Shown in pieces: positions 27,374-36,749 of a stretch of 64,000 nt of DNA. Positions within the stretch are counted from its first letter, which is position 1; each line of letters opens with the position of its first letter. The notes beneath the pieces were generated by a model. That model was not told the DNA's origin, did no database searches, and saw only the letters and a list, made by a program, of their open reading frames with translations. The position numbers were made by a program, and so were the translations under genes. This DNA is from Denitromonas iodatirespirans (GTDB lineage Bacteria; Pseudomonadota; Gammaproteobacteria; Burkholderiales; Rhodocyclaceae): assembly GCF_018524365.1 (NCBI RefSeq), contig NZ_JAEKFT010000020.1, positions 32,030 through 96,029 of the forward strand, in the 5' to 3' direction.

Positions 27374-28255
27374 ATGCGCAGAACCCTGCTGGCCGCCACC
27401 GCCCTGGCCCTCGCCGCAAGCTCGGCACAGGCCATCACCATCGAATTCGACTACACCTACGACACCGGCAACTTCTTCACCGGCGCCCACCGGTCGGTGC
27501 TGGACGCCGTGGCCACCGAGTTCGGCGGCCGGCTGACCGACTCGCTGGCCGCCATCACGGTCGGTGGCGTCAACCGCTTCCAGCCCGAAGTCGGCCTGAT
27601 CACTGGCGAGAGTTCGACGCTCGCGCCCAGCCAGTCGATCCCCGAAGACACGCTGCGCATCTTCGTCGGCGCCCGCCCCCTCGCCGGCAATACGCTCGGC
27701 GCCGGCGGCAACGGCTATTCCGCCGCGGGCACGAACAGCTTCCTGACGAGCATCCAGAATCGCGGCCAGGCCTTGCCGCAGGGCGTCGACTACGGCCCCT
27801 TCGGCGGCGCCATGGTGTTCGACTCCGGCGCCGCCTGGTATCTGGACGACGACATCACCACCGTCGAGGCCTTTTCCAGTTTCGACTTCTATTCGGTGGT
27901 CATCCACGAACTGGGCCATGTGCTCGGCGTCGGCACCTCGGCGCCCTGGACCAACCAGCGCAACGGGCTGAGCTTTACCGGCGACGCCGCCATGGCGAGC
28001 TACGGCGGGCCGGTGCCGCTCGACGACGCGGGCCACCTGCTCAAGAGCATCGACTCGACCTTCATGGGCTCGCTGCAGGAACCGGCGCTCACCCCGTCGA
28101 TCACCGCCGGTCAGCGTAAGTACTTCACCGACCTGGACTGGGCCCTGCTCAGCGATGTGGGCTGGCAAGTGGCGGCAATCCCCGAGCCCGAAACCTGGGC
28201 CATGATGCTGGCCGGCCTCGGCCTGCTCGGCTGGCGCCTGCGCCGGCGCGCCTGA
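27374..28255 (+). CDS. PEP-CTERM-anchored zinc metalloprotease
   Basis: 293 residues from ATG 27374. The signal peptide is MRRTLLAATALALAASSAQA. The zinc-protease motif VVIHELGHVLGVGTSAPW (H-E-x-x-H-x-x-G-x-G) lies at about residue 177, and the C-terminal sorting signal is IPEPETWAMMLAGLGLLGWR with terminal RLRRRA. The protein should be exported and then processed at its tail by an exosortase, most simply the XrtB in this window. It splits ubiD from ubiA-ubiC and is followed by a bidirectional terminator. Its substrate is unknown; self-processing or biofilm-matrix protein cleavage are possible. Confidence 0.88.
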   Translation: MRRTLLAATALALAASSAQAITIEFDYTYDTGNFFTGAHRSVLDAVATEFGGRLTDSLAAITVGGVNRFQPEVGLITGESSTLAPSQSIPEDTLRIFVGARPLAGNTLGAGGNGYSAAGTNSFLTSIQNRGQALPQGVDYGPFGGAMVFDSGAAWYLDDDITTVEAFSSFDFYSVVIHELGHVLGVGTSAPWTNQRNGLSFTGDAAMASYGGPVPLDDAGHLLKSIDSTFMGSLQEPALTPSITAGQRKYFTDLDWALLSDVGWQVAAIPEPETWAMMLAGLGLLGWRLRRRA

Positions 28256-28271
28256 CCCGGCGCCACACGAC

Positions 28272-28302
28272 AAAAAGGCCACCCGTTGCGGTGGCCTTTT
28301 TT
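28272..28302. terminator. Bidirectional rho-independent terminator
   Basis: Five A's, then stem GGCCACC with loop CGTTGC and GGTGGCC, then six T's. It serves both the rightward metalloprotease gene and the leftward ubiC-ubiA transcript. Confidence 0.9.
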
Positions 28303-28323
28303 GTGGCATCGGCAAAGCGGGGC

Positions 28324-29196
28324 TCAGCCCATCGGCGTGATCCAGTAGTCGAGCACCAGGCCGGTAAAAATCGCGAAGCCGATCCAGTTGTTGTGCAAGA
28401 AGGCGCGGAAGCAGCGGTCGCGATCGCGGTCGCGGATCAGGGTGTAGTGATAGCCCGTGATCGCCGCCGCCGCGACCAGGCCCAGCGCGTAGAACACACC
28501 GCGCCCCATGGCCACGCCGACCCCGGCCATCAGGGCGAGAAAGAGGCCGTAGCAGAGCATCACCGCCAGCACGTCGAAGCGACCGAAGGTGATGGCCGAG
28601 GTCTTGATGCCGATCTTCAGATCGTCGGGGCGGTCGACCATGGCGTATTCGGTGTCGTAGGCCATGGCCCAGAACACGTTCGCCACCAGCATCACCCAGG
28701 CCACCGGCGGCACGGTGTACTGGATGGCGGCAAAGGCCATCGGGATGCCGAAGCCGAAGGCCACGCCGAGGTAGGCCTGCGGAATCGACAGAAAGCGCTT
28801 GGTGAAGGGATAGCTGGCCGCCAGGAACAGCGCCGGCACCGACAACCAGCGCACCAGCGGATGCAGCGGCAGGATCAGTGCGAAGGCGGCCAGCGCCAGA
28901 CCGCCGGCCAGCAGCAAGGCCTCGGTAGTCCCGATCTGGCCGGTCGCCAGCGGGCGGTGGCGGGTGCGCTCGACATGGCCGTCGAAATCGCGGTCGGCAT
29001 AGTCGTTGATGACGCAGCCGGCCGAGCGCATCAGCACCGTGCCGAGCACGAAGATCCACACGACGAAGCCCGACGGATGGCCCATGCCGGCGAACCACAC
29101 GCCCCACAGCGTCGGCCACATCAGCAGCAGGATGCCGATCGGCTTGTCCAGCCGCATCAGCCGCTCGTAGATTCGCAGGCGCTCGGAAAGGGTCAT
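28324..29196 (-). CDS. ubiA: 4-hydroxybenzoate polyprenyltransferase
   Basis: 290 residues with about eight membrane helices. The two Asp-rich prenyl-diphosphate sites are present: [20 protein letters not shown] and [20 protein letters not shown]. It attaches the polyprenyl chain to 4-hydroxybenzoate in the ubiquinone pathway at the inner membrane. The start ATG 29196 overlaps the ubiC stop in an ATGA; longer frames upstream are antisense to ubiC. Confidence 0.95.
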   Translation of the reverse strand: MTLSERLRIYERLMRLDKPIGILLLMWPTLWGVWFAGMGHPSGFVVWIFVLGTVLMRSAGCVINDYADRDFDGHVERTRHRPLATGQIGTTEALLLAGGLALAAFALILPLHPLVRWLSVPALFLAASYPFTKRFLSIPQAYLGVAFGFGIPMAFAAIQYTVPPVAWVMLVANVFWAMAYDTEYAMVDRPDDLKIGIKTSAITFGRFDVLAVMLCYGLFLALMAGVGVAMGRGVFYALGLVAAAAITGYHYTLIRDRDRDRCFRAFLHNNWIGFAIFTGLVLDYWITPMG

Positions 29197-29765
29197 GGGG
29201 CAAGCGTCAGAATGGTTGGCAGAAACACCTCGCTCACCAGCAAGGCGCGCCCGCGCAGGCGGAACAGCGAACGGCGGGCCCACAGGCTGGCCGGCAGGCG
29301 AAGCTGGCCGCTGATCAGGTGCATGGCGCGATGATAGCGCGCATCGCGCACATCGAGCCGTGTGCAGCGCAAGGGCTGGCGGACGATGCGCGGATCGGAG
29401 AACAGCGCCGCGCCCAGCGGCCGGCTGCCGATGCCGTGGAACAGGCGCCACGCGCCGCGCAGGTTGTGCCGCGGCAGCACCGAGCGCGCATACACCACCG
29501 GTACCCCGTCGGCCAGCAGCAGCACCTCGCGCAGCCAGGCACGGGCACCGGGGCGCAGGCCGAGCAGCTCGGCCTCGTCCGGATGCGGGCGCATCGGCGC
29601 CTGGCGCACCACCCGCACCTCGAAGCGTTCGCAGCGCGCCCGGATGCGAGCCGTGAGCGAGCCCGGATCGAGCAGCCATGGCCGCAGGCGCGGGCGCACC
29701 GTGGCCCGCGGCGGATGCGCGAGCCAGTCGTCACGGGTCGGGCGGGTGCGGAGGATCTGGGTCAT
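29193..29765 (-). CDS. ubiC: Chorismate pyruvate-lyase
   Basis: 190 residues. [75 protein letters not shown] and [27 protein letters not shown] follow the UbiC fold in order, including the Arg of the R-E-V motif and the C-terminal Glu expected at the product site. It makes 4-hydroxybenzoate from chorismate, the first committed step toward ubiquinone. It is translationally coupled to ubiA. Confidence 0.92.
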   Translation of the reverse strand: MTQILRTRPTRDDWLAHPPRATVRPRLRPWLLDPGSLTARIRARCERFEVRVVRQAPMRPHPDEAELLGLRPGARAWLREVLLLADGVPVVYARSVLPRHNLRGAWRLFHGIGSRPLGAALFSDPRIVRQPLRCTRLDVRDARYHRAMHLISGQLRLPASLWARRSLFRLRGRALLVSEVFLPTILTLAP

Positions 29766-29849
29766 GGGGGTGCGGCGCGCATCTTACCGCGTTCGCGGGG
29801 GCGAGGCATTGATGCGGGCATGGCTTCGCCCAGGCGTCCCGACACGTTG

Positions 29850-29934
29850 TAGGGCGGAAAAGCGTAGCGCCTTCCGCCGACCCGCATGGCTCAAGCGCTC
29901 GAGGTGGCGGAAGGCGCGACGCTTCTCCGCCCTA
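29850..29934. repeat. TAGGGCGG inverted-repeat element overlapping the recG stop
   Basis: Two arms of about 29 bases (left arm TAGGGCGGAAAAGCGTAGCG; right arm its near reverse complement ending CGCCCTA) flank a loop of about 27 bases. It is the complete version of the repeat at 13553-13582. The right end supplies the TAG stop codon of recG (29932-29934). Confidence 0.8.
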
Positions 29935-32001
29935 CGCACGCAACAGGCTTTCGCGGCCGGCGACCCAGCGCTGCATGATCGCCTCGGCCAGCGGTGCCTG
30001 TTCGCGCAAGAGGGCTTCGGCGAGGTCGCGCGCCTGCTCGACGAGATCGCCGTCGTTTTCGAGGTCGGCGTAGCGCAAGAGCGGCACACCGCTTTGCCGG
30101 GCACCGACGAACTCACCCGGCCCACGGATGCGCAGGTCCTCGCGGGCGATCATGAAGCCGTCGGTGTGTTCGTAGATCACCTTCAGCCGCGCCCGCGCCG
30201 TCTCCGACAAGGCGTTGCCGAACAACAGGATGCACACCGACTCGGCCGTGCCGCGCCCGACCCGGCCGCGCAGCTGGTGCAGCTGGGCCAGGCCGAAGCG
30301 CTCGGCATGCTCGATGATCATCAGGCTGGCGTTGGGCACGTCCACCCCCACCTCGATGACCGTGGTGGCCACCAGCAGATGCAGCTCGCTGGCGGCGAAG
30401 GCGGCCATGGTGGCGCGCTTCTCCTCGGCCTTCAGGCGGCCATGCACCAACCCGACCTTCAGCTCGGGCAACTGCTCGCTGAGCCGGGCGTGGGTGTCGA
30501 TGGCGGTCTGCAGGTCGAGCGCCTCGGACTCTTCGACCAGCGGGCACACCCAGTAGGCTTGACGCCCCTCGGCGCAGGCATCGCGCACTCGGCCGAGGAC
30601 TTCGTCGCGGCGCGCGTCCGACACCAGCTTGGTGAGGATCGGGGTGCGCCCCGGCGGCAACTCGTCGAGCACCGACACGTCGAGGTCGGCGTAGTAGCTC
30701 ATGGCCAGGGTGCGCGGGATCGGCGTGGCCGACATCATCAACATGTGCGGGCTGGCCGCGCCGCCCTTCTCGCGCAGCGCCAGGCGCTGGCGCACGCCGA
30801 AGCGGTGCTGCTCGTCGACCACCGCCAGGCCGAGTCGCGGCAAGGCCACCGGATCTTCGATCAGCGCATGGGTGCCCACTGCCAGCATCGATTCGCCGCT
30901 CATCAGCCGGGCAATCGCCGCTTCGCGCTGCTTCTTGGTGAGGCTGCCGGCGATCCATTCCACCGCCACCCCCAGCGGCGCCAGCCAGGCCGAGAGCTTG
31001 AGATAGTGCTGCTCGGCAAGGATTTCCGTGGGCGCCATCAGCGCCGCCTGCCAGCCGGCCTCGACCGCGCGCAGCATGGCCAGCGCGGCGACGATGGTCT
31101 TGCCGCTGCCCACGTCGCCCTGCAGCAGGCGCTGCATCGGGTGGGCCTCGGCCAGATCGGCGCAGATCTGGGTATCGGCGCGCTGCTGGGCGCCGGTGAG
31201 CGCAAACGGCAGGCCGGCCAGCAAGGCGCTGCGCAGCCCGTCGTCACCGCGCAGCGGCGGCGCGGTGCGGGCGCGGCGGGCGGCATGGGCTTTGCGCAGC
31301 GACAGCTGCTGCACCAGCAATTCTTCGAACTTGATGCGCTGCCAGGCGGGGTGACGATGCTCGACCAGCGCCGCGGCGTCTGCCTCGGGCGGCGGCAGAT
31401 GCAGCAGGCGCACCGCCTCGGGCAGGGGCATTAGCCGCAGCATGCGGCGCACCGCCTCGGGCAGCAGCTCCTCCAGGCGATGGCTGTCGAGCGCCCGGCC
31501 GATGAGTTTGCGCAGCGCGCTCTGCGCCAGACCGGCGGTGGTCGGGTAGATCGGCGTGAGCGCCGTGGGCAGCGCCTCGCCCTCGCCCACCGTGCGGATG
31601 CGCGGGTGGATCATCTCGGCGCCGAAGATGCCGGTGCGCGCCTCGCCGAACAGGCGCACCCGCTGGCCGACGGTGAGCTGCTTTTGTTGCTGGGGGTAGA
31701 AATGCAGCAGGCGCACGGTGAGGCTGCCGGTGGCGTCCTGCACCTGGGCCACCAGTTGGCGGCGCCCGCGGATGCGCACCTCGCAATCGGTCACCACGCC
31801 CTCGACCTGCAGCGGCGCCCCGCCGCGCAATTCGGCGATACCGACGCAGACGGTTTCGTCCTCGTAGCGCAGCGGCAAGTGGAGGACCAGATCCTGCGGG
31901 CCGCGGATGTCGAGCTTGGCCAGGCGGCCGGCCAGCTGCGGGCCGACGCCGGGCCAGCCGGCCCGCGGTGCCGGCGCGGTGGCCACCTTGTTGGCAGGCA
32001 T
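29932..32001 (-). CDS. recG: ATP-dependent DNA helicase RecG
   Basis: 689 residues, full length. An N-terminal wedge/OB domain (GVGPQLAGRLAKLDIRGPQDL, LPLRYEDET) is followed by the two RecA-like lobes with QRLLQGDVGSGKTIVAALAM (motif I), VVDEQHRFGVRQR (DExH-type motif II), MMSATPIPRTLAMSYY (motif III), VATTVIEVGVDVPNASLM and QLHQLRGRVGRG (motifs V-VI). It remodels stalled forks and branched DNA. Its last codons lie at the edge of a repeat that provides the stop. Confidence 0.96.
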   Translation of the reverse strand: MPANKVATAPAPRAGWPGVGPQLAGRLAKLDIRGPQDLVLHLPLRYEDETVCVGIAELRGGAPLQVEGVVTDCEVRIRGRRQLVAQVQDATGSLTVRLLHFYPQQQKQLTVGQRVRLFGEARTGIFGAEMIHPRIRTVGEGEALPTALTPIYPTTAGLAQSALRKLIGRALDSHRLEELLPEAVRRMLRLMPLPEAVRLLHLPPPEADAAALVEHRHPAWQRIKFEELLVQQLSLRKAHAARRARTAPPLRGDDGLRSALLAGLPFALTGAQQRADTQICADLAEAHPMQRLLQGDVGSGKTIVAALAMLRAVEAGWQAALMAPTEILAEQHYLKLSAWLAPLGVAVEWIAGSLTKKQREAAIARLMSGESMLAVGTHALIEDPVALPRLGLAVVDEQHRFGVRQRLALREKGGAASPHMLMMSATPIPRTLAMSYYADLDVSVLDELPPGRTPILTKLVSDARRDEVLGRVRDACAEGRQAYWVCPLVEESEALDLQTAIDTHARLSEQLPELKVGLVHGRLKAEEKRATMAAFAASELHLLVATTVIEVGVDVPNASLMIIEHAERFGLAQLHQLRGRVGRGTAESVCILLFGNALSETARARLKVIYEHTDGFMIAREDLRIRGPGEFVGARQSGVPLLRYADLENDGDLVEQARDLAEALLREQAPLAEAIMQRWVAGRESLLRA

Positions 32002-32024
32002 GCGCGGGCCGCGGAGCGTGCGAA

Positions 32025-32405
32025 TCAGTCGATGACGAGGATCGCGTCGGCCTCGACCACCGCGCCCTTGGGCAGCTCCTTGACGCCGACCGCGGCACGC
32101 GCCGGATAGGGCTGATCGAAGTAGCGCGCCATCACCTCATTCACCTTGGCGAAATTGGCCAGGTCGGTGAGGTAGATGGTCAGCTTGACCGCATCGGCCA
32201 GCGAGCCGCCGGACGCCTCGGCCACCGCCTTGAGGTTGTCGAACACGCGCACGGTCTGTGCCTCGAAGCCCTCGGCCATCTCCATGCTCGCCGGGTCGAG
32301 CCCGATCTGGCCGGAGATGTACACCGTGTTGCCGGCACGCACGGCCTGGGAATAGGTGCCGATGGCCGCCGGGGCGTTGGAGGTGGCGATGGTCTGTTTG
32401 CTCAT
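32025..32405 (-). CDS. ridA: RidA family enamine/imine deaminase
   Basis: 126 residues from ATG 32405. [52 protein letters not shown] and [22 protein letters not shown] carry the conserved substrate-site Tyr and Arg of the RidA/YjgF/UK114 family. It hydrolyses reactive 2-aminoacrylate-type intermediates from PLP enzymes. It precedes recG by 23 bases on the same strand and could share its transcript. Confidence 0.93.
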   Translation of the reverse strand: MSKQTIATSNAPAAIGTYSQAVRAGNTVYISGQIGLDPASMEMAEGFEAQTVRVFDNLKAVAEASGGSLADAVKLTIYLTDLANFAKVNEVMARYFDQPYPARAAVGVKELPKGAVVEADAILVID

Positions 32406-32521
32406 GAATCGGACTCCTGATAGTGACGAAAGCCGGCGGGCGCAAACCCCGTCGGCCGGTGTGCCGCATTGTACCCGCCAGCGCGGGCGAACCTTCGGCG
32501 CGCGCGCCGGTCCATGTCGCC

Positions 32522-32851
32522 ATGGATACCAACGCACAGATTTCCCGCCTCAGCGCCATGCTCGGCGGCCCGCATGACGGCCCGCTATTGCGCTTCGGCC
32601 TGGGCAACGCCTGCCTGCAGGCGGGCCGGCCGACCGAGGCCATCGAGCACTACCGCGCCTGCCTGGCACGCGACGAGGGCTTTTCGGCCGCCTGGAAGCA
32701 GCTCGGCAAGGCGCTGGCCGCCGAGGGCCAGGCGGCCGAAGCGCTCGCCGTCTATCGCCGGGGGCACCAGATCGCCACCGACAAGGGCGACCTCCAGGCG
32801 GCGAAGGAAATGGCCGTGTTCATCCGCCGCCTGGAAAAGGCCGGCGAATGA
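32522..32851 (+). CDS. Small tetratricopeptide-repeat protein
   Basis: 109 residues from ATG 32522. [56 protein letters not shown] and [19 protein letters not shown] are consecutive TPR helical pairs, so nearly the whole protein is a TPR scaffold. There is no signal peptide. Partner unknown. It is divergent from ridA and ends three bases before the fliW stop on the other strand. Confidence 0.8.
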   Translation: MDTNAQISRLSAMLGGPHDGPLLRFGLGNACLQAGRPTEAIEHYRACLARDEGFSAAWKQLGKALAAEGQAAEALAVYRRGHQIATDKGDLQAAKEMAVFIRRLEKAGE

Positions 32852-32854
32852 GCC

Positions 32855-33292
32855 TCACTGACCGCGCAGGGTGATCTCGCAGCCGACCTGTTCGAGCACC
32901 TTCTGGATGCCGCGGCGCGTCACGGTGTTGATCACCAGCGGCGCCATGAAGTTGGCCTTGAGCCCGGCATCGGCCGGCGAGCCGGCATCGACCGCGGCCT
33001 GCCGCACGATGACCACCACGGTGGCATCCTCCGGCTTTTGCAGGCCGAGCGTGGCCACGTCGGCGTCTGACAGGGTCAGCTCGTAGTTGACGCCGAGCCC
33101 GGCCGGGTCGGTCACCGAGAAAACGGCGGCCGGATCCTCCACACCCTGCATCTGCAGCACCTTGCCGCCATCGCCGGCCTGGAGGAAGGCGAAGCGCTTG
33201 CATGCCTCGAAACCGGGCAGGCCGGCGGGAAAGTCGAAGATCTGATCGGCATTGACGTCGATCGATCCAAAAGCAGCGCTTTCAATCAGCAT
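32855..33292 (-). CDS. fliW: Flagellar assembly factor FliW
   Basis: 145 residues from ATG 33292. FDFPAGLPGFEACKRFAFLQ near the N-terminus and KANFMAPLVINTVTRRGIQKVL near the C-terminus are the family blocks. FliW sequesters the translational regulator CsrA and binds flagellin to balance flagellin synthesis. No other flagellar gene lies in the window. The SPOR and DUF2802 genes upstream on the same strand are its only neighbours. Confidence 0.88.
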   Translation of the reverse strand: MLIESAAFGSIDVNADQIFDFPAGLPGFEACKRFAFLQAGDGGKVLQMQGVEDPAAVFSVTDPAGLGVNYELTLSDADVATLGLQKPEDATVVVIVRQAAVDAGSPADAGLKANFMAPLVINTVTRRGIQKVLEQVGCEITLRGQ

Positions 33293-33347
33293 GTTTCGTC
33301 TCCTCGTGGTGAAGCCATTGGCGACGGCACGGCCGTCGTCCGGGGAA

Positions 33348-34049
33348 CTATTGCGCGCGCACCACCAGCCCCTTGCCGAGGCCGGACTTGAGCAGTTTCT
33401 CGCGCGCCGCGTCGGCGGCGGCGCGATCCTTGAACGGACCGACCACCACCCGGCTCTCGATATGCGCCTCGATGCCCATCGCCACGACCTTGTCATGGAG
33501 CGCCTGGGCGTTGTCGCTGGCACTGAACACGCCGAGTTGTACCAGATAACCCTGACGCGGCCGCGCGGCACCATCGGCGGCGGCCTTGGCCGGTTTGGGC
33601 GGCACCGCCGCCGGCGCCGGGTGCTCGGGGTCGACCACGGCCTTGCGGGCCGGCGCGTCTTCGCCCTTGAGCACCAGACGCGGGCTGCCGACCACCGCCG
33701 GTGGGGTTTCGTCGACCTGGGCCGGGGCCGTCACCACCGGCGGCAGATTGGCCGGCTCGACCGCCGCCGGCGTCACGCCTTCGCGCTCGGGCGCGCCGCC
33801 CTCGGCGGCCACGGCGGCTTCGACCTCGGCCGCGCTGGGCATCGGCGGCGCCCCGGCGGCCGGCCGCTCGGGCGGTGGCGGCGCCATCACCAGCGGCGGA
33901 TTGGCCTCGGCATGCTCCTCACGCTGCTGGCTCTCGAACCAGGCCAATGCGGCCAGCAAGACCACGATCAAACCGCCGGCAATGCCCGCCCGGCGCAGCA
34001 TCTGGCTGCGCAGTGCAACCGGCGGCGTGTCCTGTTTTGCGTCGCTCAT
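33348..34049 (-). CDS. SPOR domain membrane protein
   Basis: 233 residues: a short cytoplasmic tail, one membrane helix (AGIAGGLIVVLLAALAWF), a Pro/Ala-rich linker, and a C-terminal SPOR domain (QGYLVQLGVFSASDNAQALH, RVVVGPFKDRAAADAARE). SPOR domains bind denuded septal peptidoglycan, so a role at the division site is likely. The start overlaps the DUF2802 stop in an ATGA. Confidence 0.88.
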   Translation of the reverse strand: MSDAKQDTPPVALRSQMLRRAGIAGGLIVVLLAALAWFESQQREEHAEANPPLVMAPPPPERPAAGAPPMPSAAEVEAAVAAEGGAPEREGVTPAAVEPANLPPVVTAPAQVDETPPAVVGSPRLVLKGEDAPARKAVVDPEHPAPAAVPPKPAKAAADGAARPRQGYLVQLGVFSASDNAQALHDKVVAMGIEAHIESRVVVGPFKDRAAADAAREKLLKSGLGKGLVVRAQ

Positions 34050-34591
34050 CGCGTGTCCTCTCCGCCGGCGGCGGGGTCTTGGCCCAATGATTTGACCAGC
34101 TCGGCCTCGGCCACCGAGATGCTGCAGCGCTCGGCAATGTCCTCGGCCGTCATGCCGCGGCGCACCAGCGCCAACGCCTCGCCATAGAGCGGCGAGACGC
34201 GCTGGGCGGCCCGGGTGGCATCGAGCTGCGCCGCCTGTTCGCTGAGACTCTGGCGGATCACCAGCAACTCGGCACGCAGGTGATCGACCTCGCCGCGCAG
34301 CTGGGCGGCATCGCGGCGCAGCTGGCGCACTTCCAGTGCCAGGCCGAAGTCGCCGCCCGCCGCGGCGCTGTCGGCCGGGGCTGCGGCGGACAATGCCACG
34401 GCATCGTCGCCGTCATCGCCTGCCGCTTCGTCGGTGGTGGCGACATCGGCCGCCGACGAGGGGGCCGCTGCCTCGTCCTCCTTGCCCTCGGCGGCGCTGC
34501 CGTCCTTGACGCTCATCGCCCGGATCAGCTGGAACACCAGGTACACCGCCAGCACGGCCACGGCAATCAGCAGGCCTTCACGCGCGCCCAT
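34046..34591 (-). CDS. DUF2802 membrane-anchored coiled-coil protein
   Basis: 181 residues from ATG 34591. An N-terminal helix (GLLIAVAVLAVYLVFQLI) is followed by an Asp/Glu/Ala-rich linker, a coiled coil (RQLRRDAAQLRGEVDHLRAE), and a C-terminal helix-turn-helix-like segment (YGEALALVRRGMTAEDIAER, ISVAEAELVKSL) characteristic of DUF2802. The function is not established. It begins three bases after the metY stop and overlaps the SPOR gene. Confidence 0.82.
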   Translation of the reverse strand: MGAREGLLIAVAVLAVYLVFQLIRAMSVKDGSAAEGKEDEAAAPSSAADVATTDEAAGDDGDDAVALSAAAPADSAAAGGDFGLALEVRQLRRDAAQLRGEVDHLRAELLVIRQSLSEQAAQLDATRAAQRVSPLYGEALALVRRGMTAEDIAERCSISVAEAELVKSLGQDPAAGGEDTR

Positions 34592-34593
34592 GC

Positions 34594-35886
34594 TCAATGC
34601 CCCTTGCCGGCCTGGGCCAGCGCCTGATCGAGATCCCACAGGATGTCGGCCTCGGTTTCGATGCCCACCGACAGGCGCACCATGTCGGGCGGCACACCGG
34701 CGGCGCGCTGCTCGGCCTCCGACAGCTGGCGATGGGTGGTCGAAGCCGGATGGATGACCAGGGTCTTGGCATCGCCGACATTGGCCAGGTGGCTGATCAT
34801 CTGCACCGCGTTGATGAAGCGCTCGCCCGCCGCCTGCCCGCCGACGATGCCGAAGCTGAGGATGCCGCCGGCGCCTTTGGGCAGGTAGCGCTGCGCCAGC
34901 GCGTGGTCGGGGCTGTCGGCCAGGCCCGGATAGTTCACCCAGGCCACCTGCGGATGCGCGGCGAGAAAGGCCGCGACTGCCTGCGCGTTGGCCACATGGC
35001 GGTCCATGCGCACCGGCAGGGTTTCCAGGCCCTGCAACAGCATGAAGGCGCTGAAGGGCGACAGCGCCGGGCCGAAGGTGCGCAGGGTTTCCATGCGCGC
35101 CTTCATGGTGAAGCCGAAGTCGCCGAAGGTCTCGTAGAAATTGACGCCGTGATAGCCGCGCGAGGGCTCGACCATCTGCGGAAAACGGCCGTTGTCCCAC
35201 GGAAACTTGCCGGACTCGACGATGACCCCGCCCATGGTGGTGCCGTGGCCGCCGATGTATTTGGTGGCCGAGTGGATGACGATGTCGGCGCCATGCTCGA
35301 TGGGCCGGCACAGGTAGGGCGAGGCCAGCGTGTTGTCGATCACCAGCGGCACGCCGGCGGCATGGGCGACGTCGGCGATCGCGCTCAGGTCGAACACGTT
35401 GAGGCCGGGGTTGCCGATGATCTCGCCGTACACAGCCTTCGTGCGCTCGGTGATCGCGGCGCGGAAGGCGTCCGGGTCGGCCGGGTCGACGAAATGGGTG
35501 GCGATGCCCAGCTTGCGCAGGCTCACGTCGAGCTGCGAGTAGCTGCCGCCATACAGCGTACGCGCGGCGACGATCTCGTCGCCGGCCTCGCACAGGGTCA
35601 GCAGCGCCACCATCTGCGCCGACAGCCCCGAGGCGGTGGCCAGCGCCGCCCGCCCGCCTTCGAGCGCGGCCATGCGCTCTTCGAAGGCGGCCACGGTGGG
35701 GTTGGCGATGCGCGAATACACATTGCCGAAGGTCTGCAGATTGAACAGCGCCGCGGCATGCTCGGGCGAATCGAAGACGAAGGAGGTGGTCTGGTAGATC
35801 GGCATCGCCCGCGCGCCGGTGGCGGCATCGGGCTGCTGGCCGGCATGCAGGCAAAGGGTTTCGATACCGTAGCGGTGATCGGGCAT
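34594..35886 (-). CDS. metY: O-acetylhomoserine aminocarboxypropyltransferase (MetY-like)
   Basis: 430 residues, longer than the roughly 390 of cystathionine enzymes and right for MetY. GIETLCLHAGQQPDAATGARA, the segment IYQTTSFVFDSPEHAAALF, YSRIANPTVAAFEERMAALE and SATKYIGGHGTTMGGVIVES (PLP-binding Lys) define it. It makes homocysteine from O-acetylhomoserine and sulfide in methionine synthesis. ATG 35886 starts the conserved N-terminus. A divergent DUF218 gene follows at 35970. Confidence 0.92.
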   Translation of the reverse strand: MPDHRYGIETLCLHAGQQPDAATGARAMPIYQTTSFVFDSPEHAAALFNLQTFGNVYSRIANPTVAAFEERMAALEGGRAALATASGLSAQMVALLTLCEAGDEIVAARTLYGGSYSQLDVSLRKLGIATHFVDPADPDAFRAAITERTKAVYGEIIGNPGLNVFDLSAIADVAHAAGVPLVIDNTLASPYLCRPIEHGADIVIHSATKYIGGHGTTMGGVIVESGKFPWDNGRFPQMVEPSRGYHGVNFYETFGDFGFTMKARMETLRTFGPALSPFSAFMLLQGLETLPVRMDRHVANAQAVAAFLAAHPQVAWVNYPGLADSPDHALAQRYLPKGAGGILSFGIVGGQAAGERFINAVQMISHLANVGDAKTLVIHPASTTHRQLSEAEQRAAGVPPDMVRLSVGIETEADILWDLDQALAQAGKGH

Positions 35887-35969
35887 GGTGTCGGCCGGCA
35901 AATCCGGCAGCGGTGAACTTAAGCGAGGATAATACTGGCGGCATCCACCAACCACAACGCGCCCCGTCC

Positions 35970-36749
35970 ATGGAACCGCAACTGATCGCCTTCTGGGCCA
36001 AGAAAGTCCTCGCCCTGCTGATTCTGCCGCCGGCCGGCCCGCTGCTCCTGATCGGGCTCGGCCTGCTGCGCACCCGCCTGCGGGCGCTGGCCTGGGCCGG
36101 CTGGCTCTATGCGCTGGCGGTGTCGATGCCGATCAGCGTCAACTGGCTGGCCGCAAGGCTGGAGACCGCGCCACCGATCTCGGACGCCGCACTGGCGCAG
36201 ACCCAGGCCATCGTGGTGCTCGGCGCCGGCGTGCGCGACTATGCGCCGGAGTTCGGCCACCCGACGGTCAACCGCCTGGCGCTCGAACGCCTGCGCTACG
36301 GCGCCCGGCTGGCGCGCGAGACCGGGCGGCCCTTGCTGCTCGCCGGCGGCGCCCCCGCAGGCCGGATCCCCGAAGCGCTGATGATGTACGAGGCGATGGA
36401 GACGGACTTCGGCATTGCCGTGCGCTGGATCGAGGCCACTTCGCTCGACACCCGCGACAACGCCAATCACTCGGCGCAGATCCTGCGCGCCGAGGGCATC
36501 GAGCACATCGCCCTGGTGACGCATGCGGCGCACATGCCGCGCGCGCAGGCGGCCTTCGAAGCCGCCGGCCTGCGCGTGACGCCGGCGCCGACGGCATGGC
36601 TGTCCAACCCCGACCCCGAGATCCAGTTCGCCGACTTCATCCCCAACGCCAAGAGCACCTACGCCGGCTGGTTTGCCGTGCACGAATGGGTCGGCGCGCT
36701 GGCCTACCGCTTCACGGCACCACCGCCCCCGGCCCCAGCGCCACGGTGA
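35970..36749 (+). CDS. YdcF/ElyC-type DUF218 membrane protein
   Basis: 259 residues. Two N-terminal hydrophobic segments (VLALLILPPAGPLLLIGLGLL, WAGWLYALAVSMPISVNWLA) precede the DUF218 domain: AIVVLGAGVR, HPTVNRLALERLRYGARLARE, GRPLLLAGGAP, IEATSLDTRDNANHSAQILR and VTHAAHMPRAQAAFEAAGL. ElyC-like proteins influence envelope polysaccharide and peptidoglycan lipid-carrier flow. Its last 38 bases overlap the 3' end of the convergent PLP-enzyme gene. Confidence 0.88.
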   Translation: MEPQLIAFWAKKVLALLILPPAGPLLLIGLGLLRTRLRALAWAGWLYALAVSMPISVNWLAARLETAPPISDAALAQTQAIVVLGAGVRDYAPEFGHPTVNRLALERLRYGARLARETGRPLLLAGGAPAGRIPEALMMYEAMETDFGIAVRWIEATSLDTRDNANHSAQILRAEGIEHIALVTHAAHMPRAQAAFEAAGLRVTPAPTAWLSNPDPEIQFADFIPNAKSTYAGWFAVHEWVGALAYRFTAPPPPAPAPR

